Assembly (NCBI GenBank): GCA_019828545.1
Contig: JACVRA010000108.1
Span: forward strand, 1 to 60,911
Direction of reading: 5' to 3'
DNA length: 60,911 bases
Source of the DNA: Paracamarosporium sp. OC-R06-R3
Taxonomy: Eukaryota > Ascomycota > Dothideomycetes > Pleosporales > Didymosphaeriaceae
Both the position numbers and the translations under genes were made by a program. Every line of letters starts with the position of its first letter. Position 1 is the first letter of the stretch. Below, one piece after another: positions 44,779 through 54,930 of the stretch. The notes under the pieces are model-generated. The model had not been told where the DNA came from. It saw only the letters and a program-made list of their open reading frames with translations, and searched no databases.

Positions 44779-45597
44779 CGGGGTGAGAGAGAGAAAAAAT
44801 GATCGTGTGAACTTGAGGACTTACTACTAAGTATTGAATCTACTGTCATCCTTGACGTGTAGGACGATACACATGATTAGTAAATAATACAGTCTTGTTT
44901 TTTAGATTGCGGCGAACCTGTAGTGAACATAGCAAGCAAATGGCCCCGAAAGAATCGTAACCCCAAGAATATAATGACAATTTTGATAATAAGTTGAGTG
45001 GGGGATGTGATTCCGTGATCAAGGCAAACACCCCCACGATCGAAGCGAACCGCCGTTTTGACTTGGCTAGCCCCTCCCCAATTCTATGAGAGAAAGCGCC
45101 AGCATTTAAAAGGCAAGCGACCATATTCAGTCAAATGTTCCACAAGGAGCTACTACCCCGACCTACTTATCTATACACCCGCCAGCGCTCCTGCTACAGT
45201 CAGATGTCTTCCAGGTATACCAGCTTGCTGGTCCCCACAAACAATCGCTACGAGCCCGTTCCGCTCCGCGCCTCACCGCGCGCCTCACCGCGCATCCTCG
45301 ATCGAGACGCATTGGCACGCAACGTCTATCCAAAACGCATATTCATAATAGTCGCGCGTCTCCAAACTGGTCGGGCCATGGCTGTTAAACATTCTAGAAA
45401 GTGGTGGCGTGTGGATCCTAAAATTGACTCAACCACTGTTAGAAGCTGCGTAGAGGGTTAACAATTGTTTGTCCATCTACCAGATTGTGCCACTTAGCTG
45501 TTTTCTAACAAATGCTTCTGCCTGGATATTTTCGATACTTAATCGCCCTCTGTTGCAGTATGTGGAGTAAGTCAAGGTCATTTTTCATCAAATTCCA
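44779..45597. other. Intergenic, no recognisable gene
   Basis: About 820 bp; short ORFs only. Contains the 3' end of the Zn2Cys6 gene and the upstream region of the protease-like gene. Confidence 0.4.
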
Positions 45598-47676
45598 ATG
45601 GCACTGTACGACAGTCAACGAGCCGGACGATACTTGTCCGTGGGACAAAGGAAGGATGAAAGGGAGTTACTACGTGCAAGACACGATGTCGACCGGGTAC
45701 GCAATACATATACACATTCCGAGACTCACCATCCCCACCAGACAGCTCTCTGCGAGAGGCCGAACAGCATGGCGAACATTCACGACTCGATCGACCAAAG
45801 ACTTCCTTACCGCATCGGTTACCCAACATTGCCTTCCCTACCGGTCGAAACGCGCTACGGTTTCAAGCTGAGCGATCGTTTCCCCAACTTCAATGAACAC
45901 CAGCGCAGCGTACAAGATACGTTGGCAACGTATGGGATCCCCGACCGCGGTGTGGGTTTTGAATATCGGGTCAATGCTGGAGTTAAATCTGCTGATCGTT
46001 ATCTCACCCTTACAATCCTATCTCGTTATGAGGATGGGTGTCAAGATCGATGGGTTGATGCAGTGAAGAAGATTCGCTCGGACCTGGTTCTATCTGGAAT
46101 CAATTGGGCTATCGAGTTGATCGATGAGCGGGTGTACTATGAGGACTTTCAGATTTCACCTATCTTGTCGACCGATCGCGATCTCATCGAAGGCTGGAGC
46201 AGAGTCCGGGCTGACTTCTTTTCCGCAATCGAAAACAAAGAATGGGTCACTGTAGACGTGTTTCGCTGGGAGGTTCCACCACGCGGGGTGCAACCCACCA
46301 TCATCATCGGCGCACAGGATGCCAACGATGATTCCTGGTGGGACATCACTCTTCCGGCCCTTCATGAACTACTATCAGCCTATCGTCTGGAGATTGAAGT
46401 TGTCCTGTTGTTTGTTCGGGGTTTGCAGTTTATGATGGCTGCGCCTCCCGCCCCAGTTCGTATTAACCCTAACGCTACGCTTCTTGAAAGTTATACTGAA
46501 CCCAATGAACAGGCTCTTGACGATTTCTACAGTGATGAGCTCGAGATGGGCGCATCATGCAGAACCTCTGGATTTCCTGGTTCTGGCACCTTGGGTGGCA
46601 AAATCGTGCTGGAAACTGAATCCGTCCCCCTTGAGCTAGGACTTACGAATTATCATGTGTTGAGGCACGCTTTCATTGATCGAACGCCGCCATTCTATCC
46701 AGATAAGTCACAGTCATATGGGAAGGCAGTTAGTCCTTCTGATACGGACAACGCAGTTGCGCTTAAGAGCTTGCAAGGCGCCATCAAGTCTGCGGCAGAT
46801 CGGGAACACCGATTGGCCGAGACTCTATTGCAACTGGGTGAAGACGACCCAAGCTACGATCCAAAGGCAAATCTCAAGGAAATCGCTAGGAAGGAGAAAG
46901 AGTTATTCCAAGCGAAACTGGAGAGTGCAGAAAGGCACCTCCGTGAGATTGGTTCTATCTACTCAGCATCTGGATACCGCGTCCGTGACAACTCGCGGTT
47001 TTTGGGGCAGCCGGGGGAGCCAGAACAACACAAGGACTGGATACTTGATTGGTCTTTAGTCCAAGTTGACCAGAGGAAGATTGTATCCCACAAGCTTAGG
47101 GATGTACCCAAAAGCGCCTGTTATGTGGAGAGTGGAGCCGAAGTCACACGATACTGCACGATATCCGCTGGGAAGAACTACAAGGTTATAAAGCGTGGCC
47201 GGACATCAGGTTGGACCCAAGGTATCCTCAGTGCAATCGACTCGTCGGTAAACCTACGGACATCTTTGCTTCGGCTAGAGCTTCCCACAATTTTGCGTGG
47301 GGGGTTACGAAATGAAGAGTTCTTGGAGAAGTGGGGAAATAAGCAGGTTTCCATGCATGCTATTATAGGCATTCGTTACGCATCGCCAATCGTGGATGAG
47401 GAGGGGAACCCGATCCTAGATGTGGAGGGGAAACCGGAGGTCATAGGTAAAGATCAGGCAAGGCCGTTTCTAGAACATGGAGACTCTGGAAGCTTCGTTT
47501 TGCTGGACCAGCCATCGAACATGAAGGGGGTGAATGTTGTTGGATTGGGCTTTGCTGGCAATGACGCCAATCTTGCCTCATACATGATTCCTTTCGACTT
47601 GCTTGTGGAGGATATCGAAGAGCTCACGGGTGGCAAGGTCGTTGAGCCAACATACTCTGGTCGAGTTGAAGATTAG
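45598..47676 (+). CDS. Trypsin-like serine-protease-fold protein with N-terminal unknown domain
   Basis: An uninterrupted 692-codon ORF; a second Met at 45769 (residue 58) may be the true start, since residues before it look like leader. No signal peptide is seen, so it is probably intracellular. The C-terminal half has chymotrypsin-fold landmarks in order. A barrel strand KIVLETESVPLELGLTNYHV contains His353. DWSLVQVD contains Asp484. EHGDSGSFVLL contains the nucleophile Ser630, followed by VNVVGLGFAG. A coiled coil (about 430-465) is inserted between His and Asp. The N-terminal part (about 115-290) is an alpha/beta domain I do not recognise. Similar trypsin-like domains are recalled in uncharacterised, lineage-specific fungal proteins. 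The triad is a strong sign, but activity is untested. Confidence 0.7.
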   Translation: MALYDSQRAGRYLSVGQRKDERELLRARHDVDRVRNTYTHSETHHPHQTALCERPNSMANIHDSIDQRLPYRIGYPTLPSLPVETRYGFKLSDRFPNFNEHQRSVQDTLATYGIPDRGVGFEYRVNAGVKSADRYLTLTILSRYEDGCQDRWVDAVKKIRSDLVLSGINWAIELIDERVYYEDFQISPILSTDRDLIEGWSRVRADFFSAIENKEWVTVDVFRWEVPPRGVQPTIIIGAQDANDDSWWDITLPALHELLSAYRLEIEVVLLFVRGLQFMMAAPPAPVRINPNATLLESYTEPNEQALDDFYSDELEMGASCRTSGFPGSGTLGGKIVLETESVPLELGLTNYHVLRHAFIDRTPPFYPDKSQSYGKAVSPSDTDNAVALKSLQGAIKSAADREHRLAETLLQLGEDDPSYDPKANLKEIARKEKELFQAKLESAERHLREIGSIYSASGYRVRDNSRFLGQPGEPEQHKDWILDWSLVQVDQRKIVSHKLRDVPKSACYVESGAEVTRYCTISAGKNYKVIKRGRTSGWTQGILSAIDSSVNLRTSLLRLELPTILRGGLRNEEFLEKWGNKQVSMHAIIGIRYASPIVDEEGNPILDVEGKPEVIGKDQARPFLEHGDSGSFVLLDQPSNMKGVNVVGLGFAGNDANLASYMIPFDLLVEDIEELTGGKVVEPTYSGRVED

Positions 47677-47744
47677 GAAAGTGCGGAGACATCAGGCATA
47701 GATTGTTCGCTCGAAATGGTTATAAGTGGCAGCCCATAGATATT

Positions 47745-47801
47745 TCCTTTGTCTTCATAGATCTCCTTTGTCTTCATAGATCTCCTTTGTCTTCATAGAT
47801 A
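47745..47801 (+). repeat. 19-bp tandem repeat, three copies
   Basis: TCCTTTGTCTTCATAGATC is repeated three times head to tail (47745-47763, 47764-47782, 47783-47801), the last copy differing by one base, about 70 bp after the protease-like gene stop codon. Confidence 0.85.
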
Positions 47802-47907
47802 TTTCCCTTGTTCAAATTGATAGACTCCAAAAATTTTCACCCCATTTTCGCAGATAACATCGGGACCTCCAAGTATTTGACCAGAGCGGAATGACTGTCT
47901 CGAAAGT

Positions 47908-47927
47908 CACGTGATAACAGCTCCGCA
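47908..47927 (+). repeat. 20-bp dispersed motif, copy 2
   Basis: CACGTGATAACAGCTCCGCA differs by one base from CACGTGATCACAGCTCCGCA at 42320-42339. Origin unknown; both copies lie in non-coding DNA. Confidence 0.5.
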
Positions 47928-48216
47928 TACTACGGAGTGTGTGCGTGGGCTCTAGCACATCACATAAGAGATCTCTAGGGGACTTCCCTCTCTACAAAGG
48001 AAGGTGAAAGTGTTCTGAATAATTCTGGAAACACCTTTCCATACGCAGAAGGTAAAAGACATCAAAATGAGGAAGGAATCGCGACTAATCTTGACAGCGA
48101 GCCATTACTCAAGCGTAGGACAGTTTATATTGCTACAGGTTAATCTACCAAATATCAAGGTTGACATCTAAGACACCAAGCAGCCCCTCTTTGCGGAAAA
48201 ACAGCAGGGCGCGTTC

Positions 48217-48510
48217 TCAGCCAGCGTGCGCATCCTCGTCCAATAACTCTTCAACGACCACAGAGGGGCGGTAATAACAAGCCGCATGCAGCGGTGACCA
48301 AAAATCATGAGACGGGTTGTCGACACTAGCCCACTGTTCGTGGAGGAATTGTATGATATCAACATGACCAAGTCTGGCAGCTACGTAGAGCGGCGTCTCT
48401 CCTGTTGATGTCTGTGCCTCTTTTTCAGGTCTGTGTTTGAGTAGAGTTTGTGTAGTGTCGATAGTATTCGAGGTTTTGCGGTCCTGGGGCTGGGTTAGGA
48501 TGATGGCCAT
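48217..48510 (-). pseudogene. Ankyrin-repeat fragment
   Basis: About one and a half ankyrin repeats are readable: GETPLYVAARLGHVDIIQFL followed by WSPLHAACYYRPSVVVEELL, ending at a stop. No start or upstream domain is in frame. Ankyrin arrays are common sensor repeats of fungal NLR and HET proteins; this looks like the C-terminal remnant of one. Confidence 0.6.
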
Positions 48511-48728
48511 GTATTTGAATATGCCCGTTCTTGAGAGAGGGGTGTGAGATCAGAGGGGTCGGGTGGCAGGGAGGTCTCGTCAATTTTTCCCTGGCAAGCG
48601 GTCCTTCCCTTTCCGTTGGTATCCGGAGCATTCGCCCAGGTAAAATCCCTATCTGAATGTCCGGTCGTACACCTAAAACGCCGTGGCGTGCTCGAGAATA
48701 TCGGGTGGCTGAAAGCGTGCAGGGCAGC

Positions 48729-49060
48729 TCAGAAGCAAGGCTGAAACTGGACTGAATGATATTGAAAGGAAGTGCCAACCGCCTGAGATTTAGTGTTAGC
48801 GTGTACAGCCATCTCTTCAAATCGAGCCGGCCAACCTTTTGGCATCCCATATTGTCCACTATGAGCCAAAACACGGCCGTCACGAACTCGCAAACCATCG
48901 ACTTGGACGGTGATGTCGATTCCGGGCTCGATACGGACTTCGCGAGGGGCATCCCAGTACTCGAACGCATACACAAGCGTTGCAATGCCCATATGGACAG
49001 GAAGGCTGCGGTATAAGGGCGTGCCAAAGCTCGATGGGGGCTTGCAAAAAGCGTAATTGG
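48729..49060 (-). pseudogene. Unrecognised protein-coding fragment
   Basis: A readable segment runs through PLYRSLPVHMGIATLVYAFE, YWDAPREVRIEPGIDITVQV and LAHSGQYGMPKGWPARFEEM. Composition and strand-like pattern look like real protein rather than chance, but I recognise no family, and the frame opens and closes without start or splice logic. It lies just upstream of the ankyrin fragment on the same strand and may have belonged to the same gene. Confidence 0.4.
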
Positions 49061-49189
49061 CTCGTTCCTGAGAAGGAGATTTAGTATGCCAGATTTGAAA
49101 AAGCTTGATCAGGCAGCACTCAATGAGTTCTCATAAAACTGGCGAGCCCACCTCGCCTCCGGTCGCAAAGCTCTTCACGCGCCGACAAG

Positions 49190-49440
49190 GAAAAGGGCGA
49201 GAAGTTTGGTGCCCAGATGGTAGCGGCAGCTGCCATGCGTCTCAAGTCCTGCCAGTTCCCCATATGCGAGGACCTTCACAATGCGCTGATGCGGTTGCAC
49301 GGCAGGCTCAAACATGGCACCAACTGGACCGACGCTGTTTGCGTCGACAGGAGCGGAGCGGCGAGGATGAGAAGCGGTAACAGTTGAAAATGATGGATGA
49401 AATTTACAAGTCAACCGCCAACGTGTGCGTGTGGATTGGG
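49190..49440 (+). pseudogene. Second HET-domain relic
   Basis: HET-type blocks LHNALMRLHGRLKHGTNWTD then AVCVD (about 49275-49350) and KMMDEIYKSTANVCVWIG (about 49386-49440) match the NLHDALRRLR...WIDAICIDQ...IYSKA..V.VWLG order of HET domains. A stop falls between them and a frameshift precedes them. The part that normally precedes and follows is not recognisable. Unrelated in exact sequence to the relic at 0.8-1.7 kb, so it is an independent family member. Confidence 0.6.
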
Positions 49441-51930
49441 TAATAGCTTTCGCAGGTCGACCGTGTCATAGATCCAGGGCACGATTATCGTCAAACTTCG
49501 TAAGTCCTCTGAACTGTAGGTATTCCTAAAACGGCTTAGTGTCTCGCTAGGCGCCTTGGCAATGGCCCGCACCTCATCGGGCCTGCCCAACCCCACAACA
49601 CCTACTCCTCATAGGAGTATTTCACCGTTTAGCTTGGTAATATTATCTCATCTCGTCTTTCTCAAGATTAGATCACGTATCTATGCAGACCGAGGGTATG
49701 CAGCTGGCGCTGGAGATCACGAATTTTTGGACGTTCGACAAACTCGTGGCCAGCGAATGGGCAGACAGTGCTGGGTCGAGCTCATCAGGCTACTCAAGCT
49801 GTCGTGATTCCCCAGCCGCCGCCGAGTCATTCAGAAAATTACCCTGGCGCATGACACCACGGTCCACTGTGGCGGCGATCGTCAGCCTCTCGCGTCCGTC
49901 ACAAATCGGACAAAGGCGAGGTGCCGGCCAAAACGTGTGAGCTGGAGACGTTAGTGTTCACCCTGCTTGGTTTTCAGGAGACATGTCCCAAAGACGTCAC
50001 ATTCTCTGTTATTTCGCTGGGTCGAGACCCTCCAAAGCCAGACGAGTAATGGGAGAGGGCTCTACACGGCGAGCAGACCAAGGCAGCTCGCTTAGAGGCC
50101 GTTGCCAAGGGCACGAGTTCCAACATATTGTTCGATCATCAATGGAACACACGCAATGTCTTTATCGCTTTCGTCACGAGGCCTCGTGGGGACGTTCAAG
50201 GGCCGCCGGAACGGTGACAGTCTAGTTGCATACTGTACGAACGACCAGAGGAAGCGATACGAGGCGGCGGGCTCCTCGAAAACGGACGACCAATCACCAG
50301 CGTTCCATACCGCCCATCCCGTCATTATAGTTCACTCGTCGATGGCAATATCCACCAATGCCATGGTGCAGTCTCCGGGCGTGCTGCGTGCGACCGTGCA
50401 CGACGCATTCAGCACTGTGCATTTCAGCTGCAGCGGGGGTCGAAGCAAATAAACGCCTTCAGCTGCCCAAGATGGCCAAGCTGCGGCGATGCTCGGTGCA
50501 GCAGCAGCAGGCGACGTCACGGCCGCTAGATGTGGAGCGAACGTACCGGCTCGGAGGGCTTCGTCATGGGTGTCGACGAATTGTCGGATGTGATGCGCGG
50601 CGGCATCATGCCCGGGGGGTGGGTGCGGAAGGTGGGCTGGCCCATGGACTGGACTATGGCGGCGACTCGGACTCGAACCGCGTGTCAAACCGAGGGCGGT
50701 GGTGACCCGGACTCGAACCCCGTGTCAAATTGACGGTGGTGGTGACTCGGACTCGGAAGGGCTACCTGCATTCGGTTACCTGCTAAACCGTGACATCTCG
50801 GAACACAGCACCCTATGCCTGTCCCGCTTCGAGAGCTTCGTGTGGAATTGTCATCTGTTCCTCGCGGACCTGCACCCTGCTAACGCGGCCGCAACGGCGC
50901 CCAAAGTCCCACTGTTTGGCATCGGTCTAGCCAACACCCGTGGTGGTGATCGCGTGTGCATACCGTTGGGCTGCATTGAACACGAGCCCCGCCTTGCCCG
51001 AGCACCAGGCGACCTCACACATTATTGATCACCGCGAGGTCGAAGAAAATTCCACCTACAGGGGGGCCTAAAGGCTATGACATTGGATGTGGGAGGCGAT
51101 GAAGCCCAGGTAAATGAAGTCGCAAGTATGAAAAGAGCTTGCTATCTACGCTGGCAGAAGGAGTGTGATGATTGCCAGCAGCTTTTTGGGTACGTAAGCC
51201 CACGTTCGGGTAGTACATCCCATCTGAGATACCTTCCCGACTACACACCAGAGGGGCCGCCCGTAAGGGACGGCATCCCGTCGGGTGTTAACCTGGGTAC
51301 GCAACAAGGAAATACATGGTAAATATCCAGGAAGTAGCACACATGCCTAGGTAATAATAATAAGAACAAAACCTTTCCCTTTGCCATCCTCAGTAACGAT
51401 CAAGAAACGAGCGTGATAAAGAGATTGAAAAAGAAGGTGTCCACAGTTGAGGTCAGTGAGATGGTTGTATCAGTAGGACTGCTGCTGGCCGGGGCAAGAT
51501 GTGGTTCCGTAAGCCAGTCGAGGTGGCCATGGAGACGCTCTCGCGAGTGCGAGGTAGGGGATTATAAGAGGCGTTATTCGGAGGCCGGGGGGGCGTTCGT
51601 CCCGGCATTTCGACGACAGTGTGCCTATTCCGCTACCTGCTCTACAAACTTTGTGTTGGTAATGAACACAGTATATGTAACAGTAGGATAGATCAAACGA
51701 CCCTGTTCTCTTACCTTGAGCAGCGATCAATCTATGACTATTGGTGAGTTTGACCAATATGGATGCATGCGCACCCATTCGATCTGTCTGAGTGGAATTC
51801 CGGCTTCGAAGTAAGCTAGCGGAAGCTTGCTGCAAAGACTCGTTATCTGTTCATCCGAAAGGTCCCTGCTTCCGAGGTTGAATTGAAGTGTCAGTGATGA
51901 TAGTTTTTCGTTGTCATGAGCCTTGTTAAG
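49441..51930. other. Degenerate, gene-free stretch
   Basis: About 2.5 kb with many short ORFs in competing frames, none recognisable, flanked on both sides by relics. Probably strongly decayed coding or repeat DNA. Contains a 40-bp tandem repeat at 50661-50760. Confidence 0.45.
50661..50760 (+). repeat. 40-bp tandem repeat, 2.5 copies
   Basis: Units 50661-50700 and 50701-50740 align along their whole length with few differences, and 50741-50760 begins a third. The unit contains GACTCGGACTCGAACC and CGTGTCAAA. As 40 is not a multiple of three, it is not a simple coding repeat. Confidence 0.8.
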
Positions 51931-52410
51931 CTAGTGATGTAAGGGACCCAATGTGATTTTTCGCGGGGAATTTGTTAATCGAGTGGACAGCAGTATGGCC
52001 GATTTTGTTCTGGCCATCATCACCGCGTGAAGTTTGTTCACACTATGACCGCCCTGCACTGGGTTCGCCGCAATTTGCTCGAGCATATCGTTAAAGATTC
52101 TCAGAAAGGGGGTATATCGCATTGGACCGGCGATCGATGGGGCAATGGAGGCCATAACCTGGTAGTTTGGCGCATACGCAGATTCCCTTTCAAGAAGTCG
52201 AGTCGTAACATCTGAGAGTGCCCTATGGTCGAATACGGAATAACAATCCATGATAACGAGAACATCTGCTTCCTTCAGCTTGGCGAGCATTATTTTTGCC
52301 TCGTCCCAGTCGGCTTTTGGGCTAACAGGGCTATTAGATACTTCATTTCGACTGTGTGGTATGTCAGAAGTGTTAGGTTTCAGTCCGCATTGTGCCTTAC
52401 GGAATGAGCA
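51931..52410 (-). pseudogene. Caspase-like (C14) domain fragment
   Basis: The frame reads DWDEAKIMLAKLKEADVLVI, then MDCYS, the strand and nucleophile region of fungal caspase-like domains (usually LLDCC). A later stretch YQVMASIAPSIAG followed by YTPFLRIFNDMLEQIAANPV matches the small-subunit part that follows. The histidine (GHG) part expected upstream is not readable, and no start codon fits. Caspase-like domains in fungi often sit beside CPFYK-type zinc fingers or NLR parts, which agrees with the neighbour at 52633-53187. Confidence 0.5.
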
Positions 52411-52632
52411 TGAGCCTGCTCCGTGCTTGTCTTGGGCCAGCTAGATCAAGAGCAACTAATCCTTGATAACATATTATAAGGAGGGTATTTTGGTTATCAT
52501 TCGCAACGATAAGCTGTCCTATGGCCAACTGCAGACTCATATGTGCCTTGTCGTTGGCTAGGATTGTCGACACTGTGCAGCTGTACCTAAAGCGTTCGGA
52601 AAAGATTTGCGCTAACCTTTCTACCTAAGAGG

Positions 52633-53187
52633 TCATGTCAGCGTATACACAATATAGCCGATTGAACCGAGAATGACTACCTCTTGACAATCATGGCCAT
52701 TTTCCCATCGCAGGATAAGAACCATACACTTTGTATATTCTTTCCGCGAGCCCAAAGCCTTGTCAATCGTAACCTGAAACAAGTCTTGACGTTGCTCTTC
52801 CCGTGTGCGTTCATCGTGTGGCCGAGCCAGTGAGGCATCTTGTATTGTGATGGTGGACTGCGTCGATCCACGCGACAATGGCTGCGGAGACGGAGACCTT
52901 ATCGAATATGGAGACGGTGGGAGTGGCCCACCCGGAAATAACATGTGATACAACAGATACCACTGATTACCTACTTGCGCCTTCTGGTCTAGACGCCTGT
53001 GTACGGCTGAGACTTGCTCCCCAGTCATGCTCTGATATTGCAAGGAACTTCTTTGGCCAGTAACATGACTTCTCAAGAGATGCTGCTTGAGGTAGCTCAT
53101 CTTACTGATCACGACTCTGGAGCATCTTGGATTTTGGGCGGGATCGTACTTGTAAAACGGGCAAGCCAACATCACTGGGTCAGACAT
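52633..53187 (-). pseudogene. CPFYK-type zinc-finger N-terminal fragment
   Basis: From the Met at 53187 the frame reads LACPFYKYDPAQNPRC followed by SYLKQHLLRSH, the pattern ACPF.K.DP....C......(V/L)KQH..R.H found in many fungal proteins, usually N-terminal to kinase, caspase-like or NLR-type domains. A Ser/Pro-rich linker follows and the frame ends without another domain. It may have been one gene with the caspase-like fragment 220 bp downstream on the same strand; no splice set that joins them cleanly was found. Confidence 0.55.
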
Positions 53188-53247
53188 GGTCGCCTTGGTG
53201 GTATTTGAGGAAGGTAGGAGCACGTCCGCTCCAGACAAATTTAACAA

Positions 53248-54930
53248 AATCGATGTTCCAACCTCAAGCAGGGATGTGGTGATCTGTGTTCAAGGCTGTC
53301 TCGGTGCAGGCGGTCGCTTGGGTTGAGGGTTTTGTGAAGCCGCTTGTTAGGAAAAAGAGGTGGCGGCTTGAGTTTTAACTGACACAGCATACTACTTGGT
53401 GCTTGAAAAAAAGATCAAATCACGCGGAGCTCCGATTGACTTCCGTATGCGGGTGGCAGAGATATCGCATCTTCCAGCGCTTTGGTAGCCAAGCGGCCAA
53501 TCGGACCAGTAGTTTCCCATTATACGGGCGGCAAGCATATCACGCCTTCTAGCGGCTGGCCTGTTGCTCAATATAACTCGCCGCGTCCGCCCGCGTTCCA
53601 CAAGAATGTCATGTCCATGAACTTCTCACACCACAGCTTCCAATCTCCGTCTCGTTGCTCACCGCCCGACGGTAGTACAGCTTGCTTTAGCTCGTTGCCC
53701 CCATATTGATGGCCGGTCGTGCATCACGAGATAGCAATGATACATCCCCGCTAACCAATTTCAGCCTTTCTTGCTTTGATTGTGAACAAGGGAACTCGTG
53801 TTGTTGCCACCAAGACTGTGGGGAAAAAAGATGCTGAAGGTCGGTGGTGCATCAGCCTACGATCCTCGCCATAATTGTCACACATGCGCCTACCAATCGA
53901 GTCCGGCGACGCGTTAAACGAATCGTCACTTACTACTCGTTCAACCTTAACGAATTCCCCAGCCCTGTCCTCTATCAGAGCACAGACGATGACTTCATCG
54001 CATCTGTCCCTCTCCGCTACACGGTAGCTCTCCGATCGGAACTCATTGCCCTCAGCGTTCAGACTGGTCAGCATGCCAATACGCAATCGGATCCAAGGCT
54101 CTGAACGCTCGATATCATCGTTGCTGAGGTTCACAATTTTGAGCCCAGTGAGAGGAAATTAGGGATGCTGTTGTCGGACGCGATGATCGACATGAGTTCG
54201 GGAGAGGAGTCGCGTATCGCTGGGAGGGGCGGGATAAGGCCGTTGTCGGAGACGGAGGGTGTGGGGGGATGCATCGTAAGTGGCTTAAGCGAGGTGGGAT
54301 CGTTATCACGAAGAAAACAAAATCCTGCAGTGTAGGCTACACTGGGCTATCCCTGTTATGCTCCTTTAGACCAGCGCAAGGGTCCAGCCAGGTATACCTG
54401 AGTAAAATAGCAGCAAGGATAGAAGCTCCCGGTCTCATGATCATAGGCAAGTCCCACGTAGAATAGTTGGTGGAAATGCTTATGAACCGCTTAACCACGT
54501 AGAACTGATGCGCATGGATGGCGGAGACCGATGCTGTAGTGAGCATCAAAACCGGTGGTGTGCACACTCGAACAACACATGAGGGGTTTGCTGTGCCGTA
54601 TCTAGGATCACGAGCTGTGGGGATGACTTCGACGAGCAAGCCTTGTGTAATCCACGAAGGAGCTCGTTTGTATTGATTCTCCACCTCGGCACCAAAATCA
54701 ATTTGTTACGTTTCTACCACCACGCAACAATAAGGTATTATTTTATAATAGAAACTATAGTTATGTCGCAAACGTATGAAGTCGCGTGCTGAGATAGGGT
54801 GGAGAGCCAATAAAAACGAGCTCCTTCGTAGTGTGGTTAGCGTTAGCGTGTCTGTGCTACACGCCTCGCTTACGCTCCCCAGCACTCAGTCCTACCATCA
54901 CCACAACACCCTGCGTTCCGCACCTGTCGA
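53248..54930. other. Gene-free stretch before the F-box gene
   Basis: About 1.7 kb with short ORFs on both strands and no recognisable domain. The last 200 bases (CT-rich, with CAACACC text) are the likely promoter of the F-box gene. Confidence 0.4.

Larger units (their letters stand above)
47677..48216. other. Intergenic with short tandem repeats
   Basis: About 540 bp without a gene. Holds a 19-bp tandem repeat (47745-47801) and a 20-bp motif shared with the upstream region of the Zn2Cys6 gene (47908-47927). Confidence 0.5.

Noticed and set aside
50641..50740. tRNA-like text (TTCGAGTCC on the minus strand) in the 40-bp repeats
   Set aside because: The presumed T stem does not pair, and no anticodon or acceptor stem can be folded; it repeats at period 40 as a tandem array instead.
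50661..50760. Possible CRISPR array
   Set aside because: Units are contiguous with no spacers and the genome is eukaryotic.
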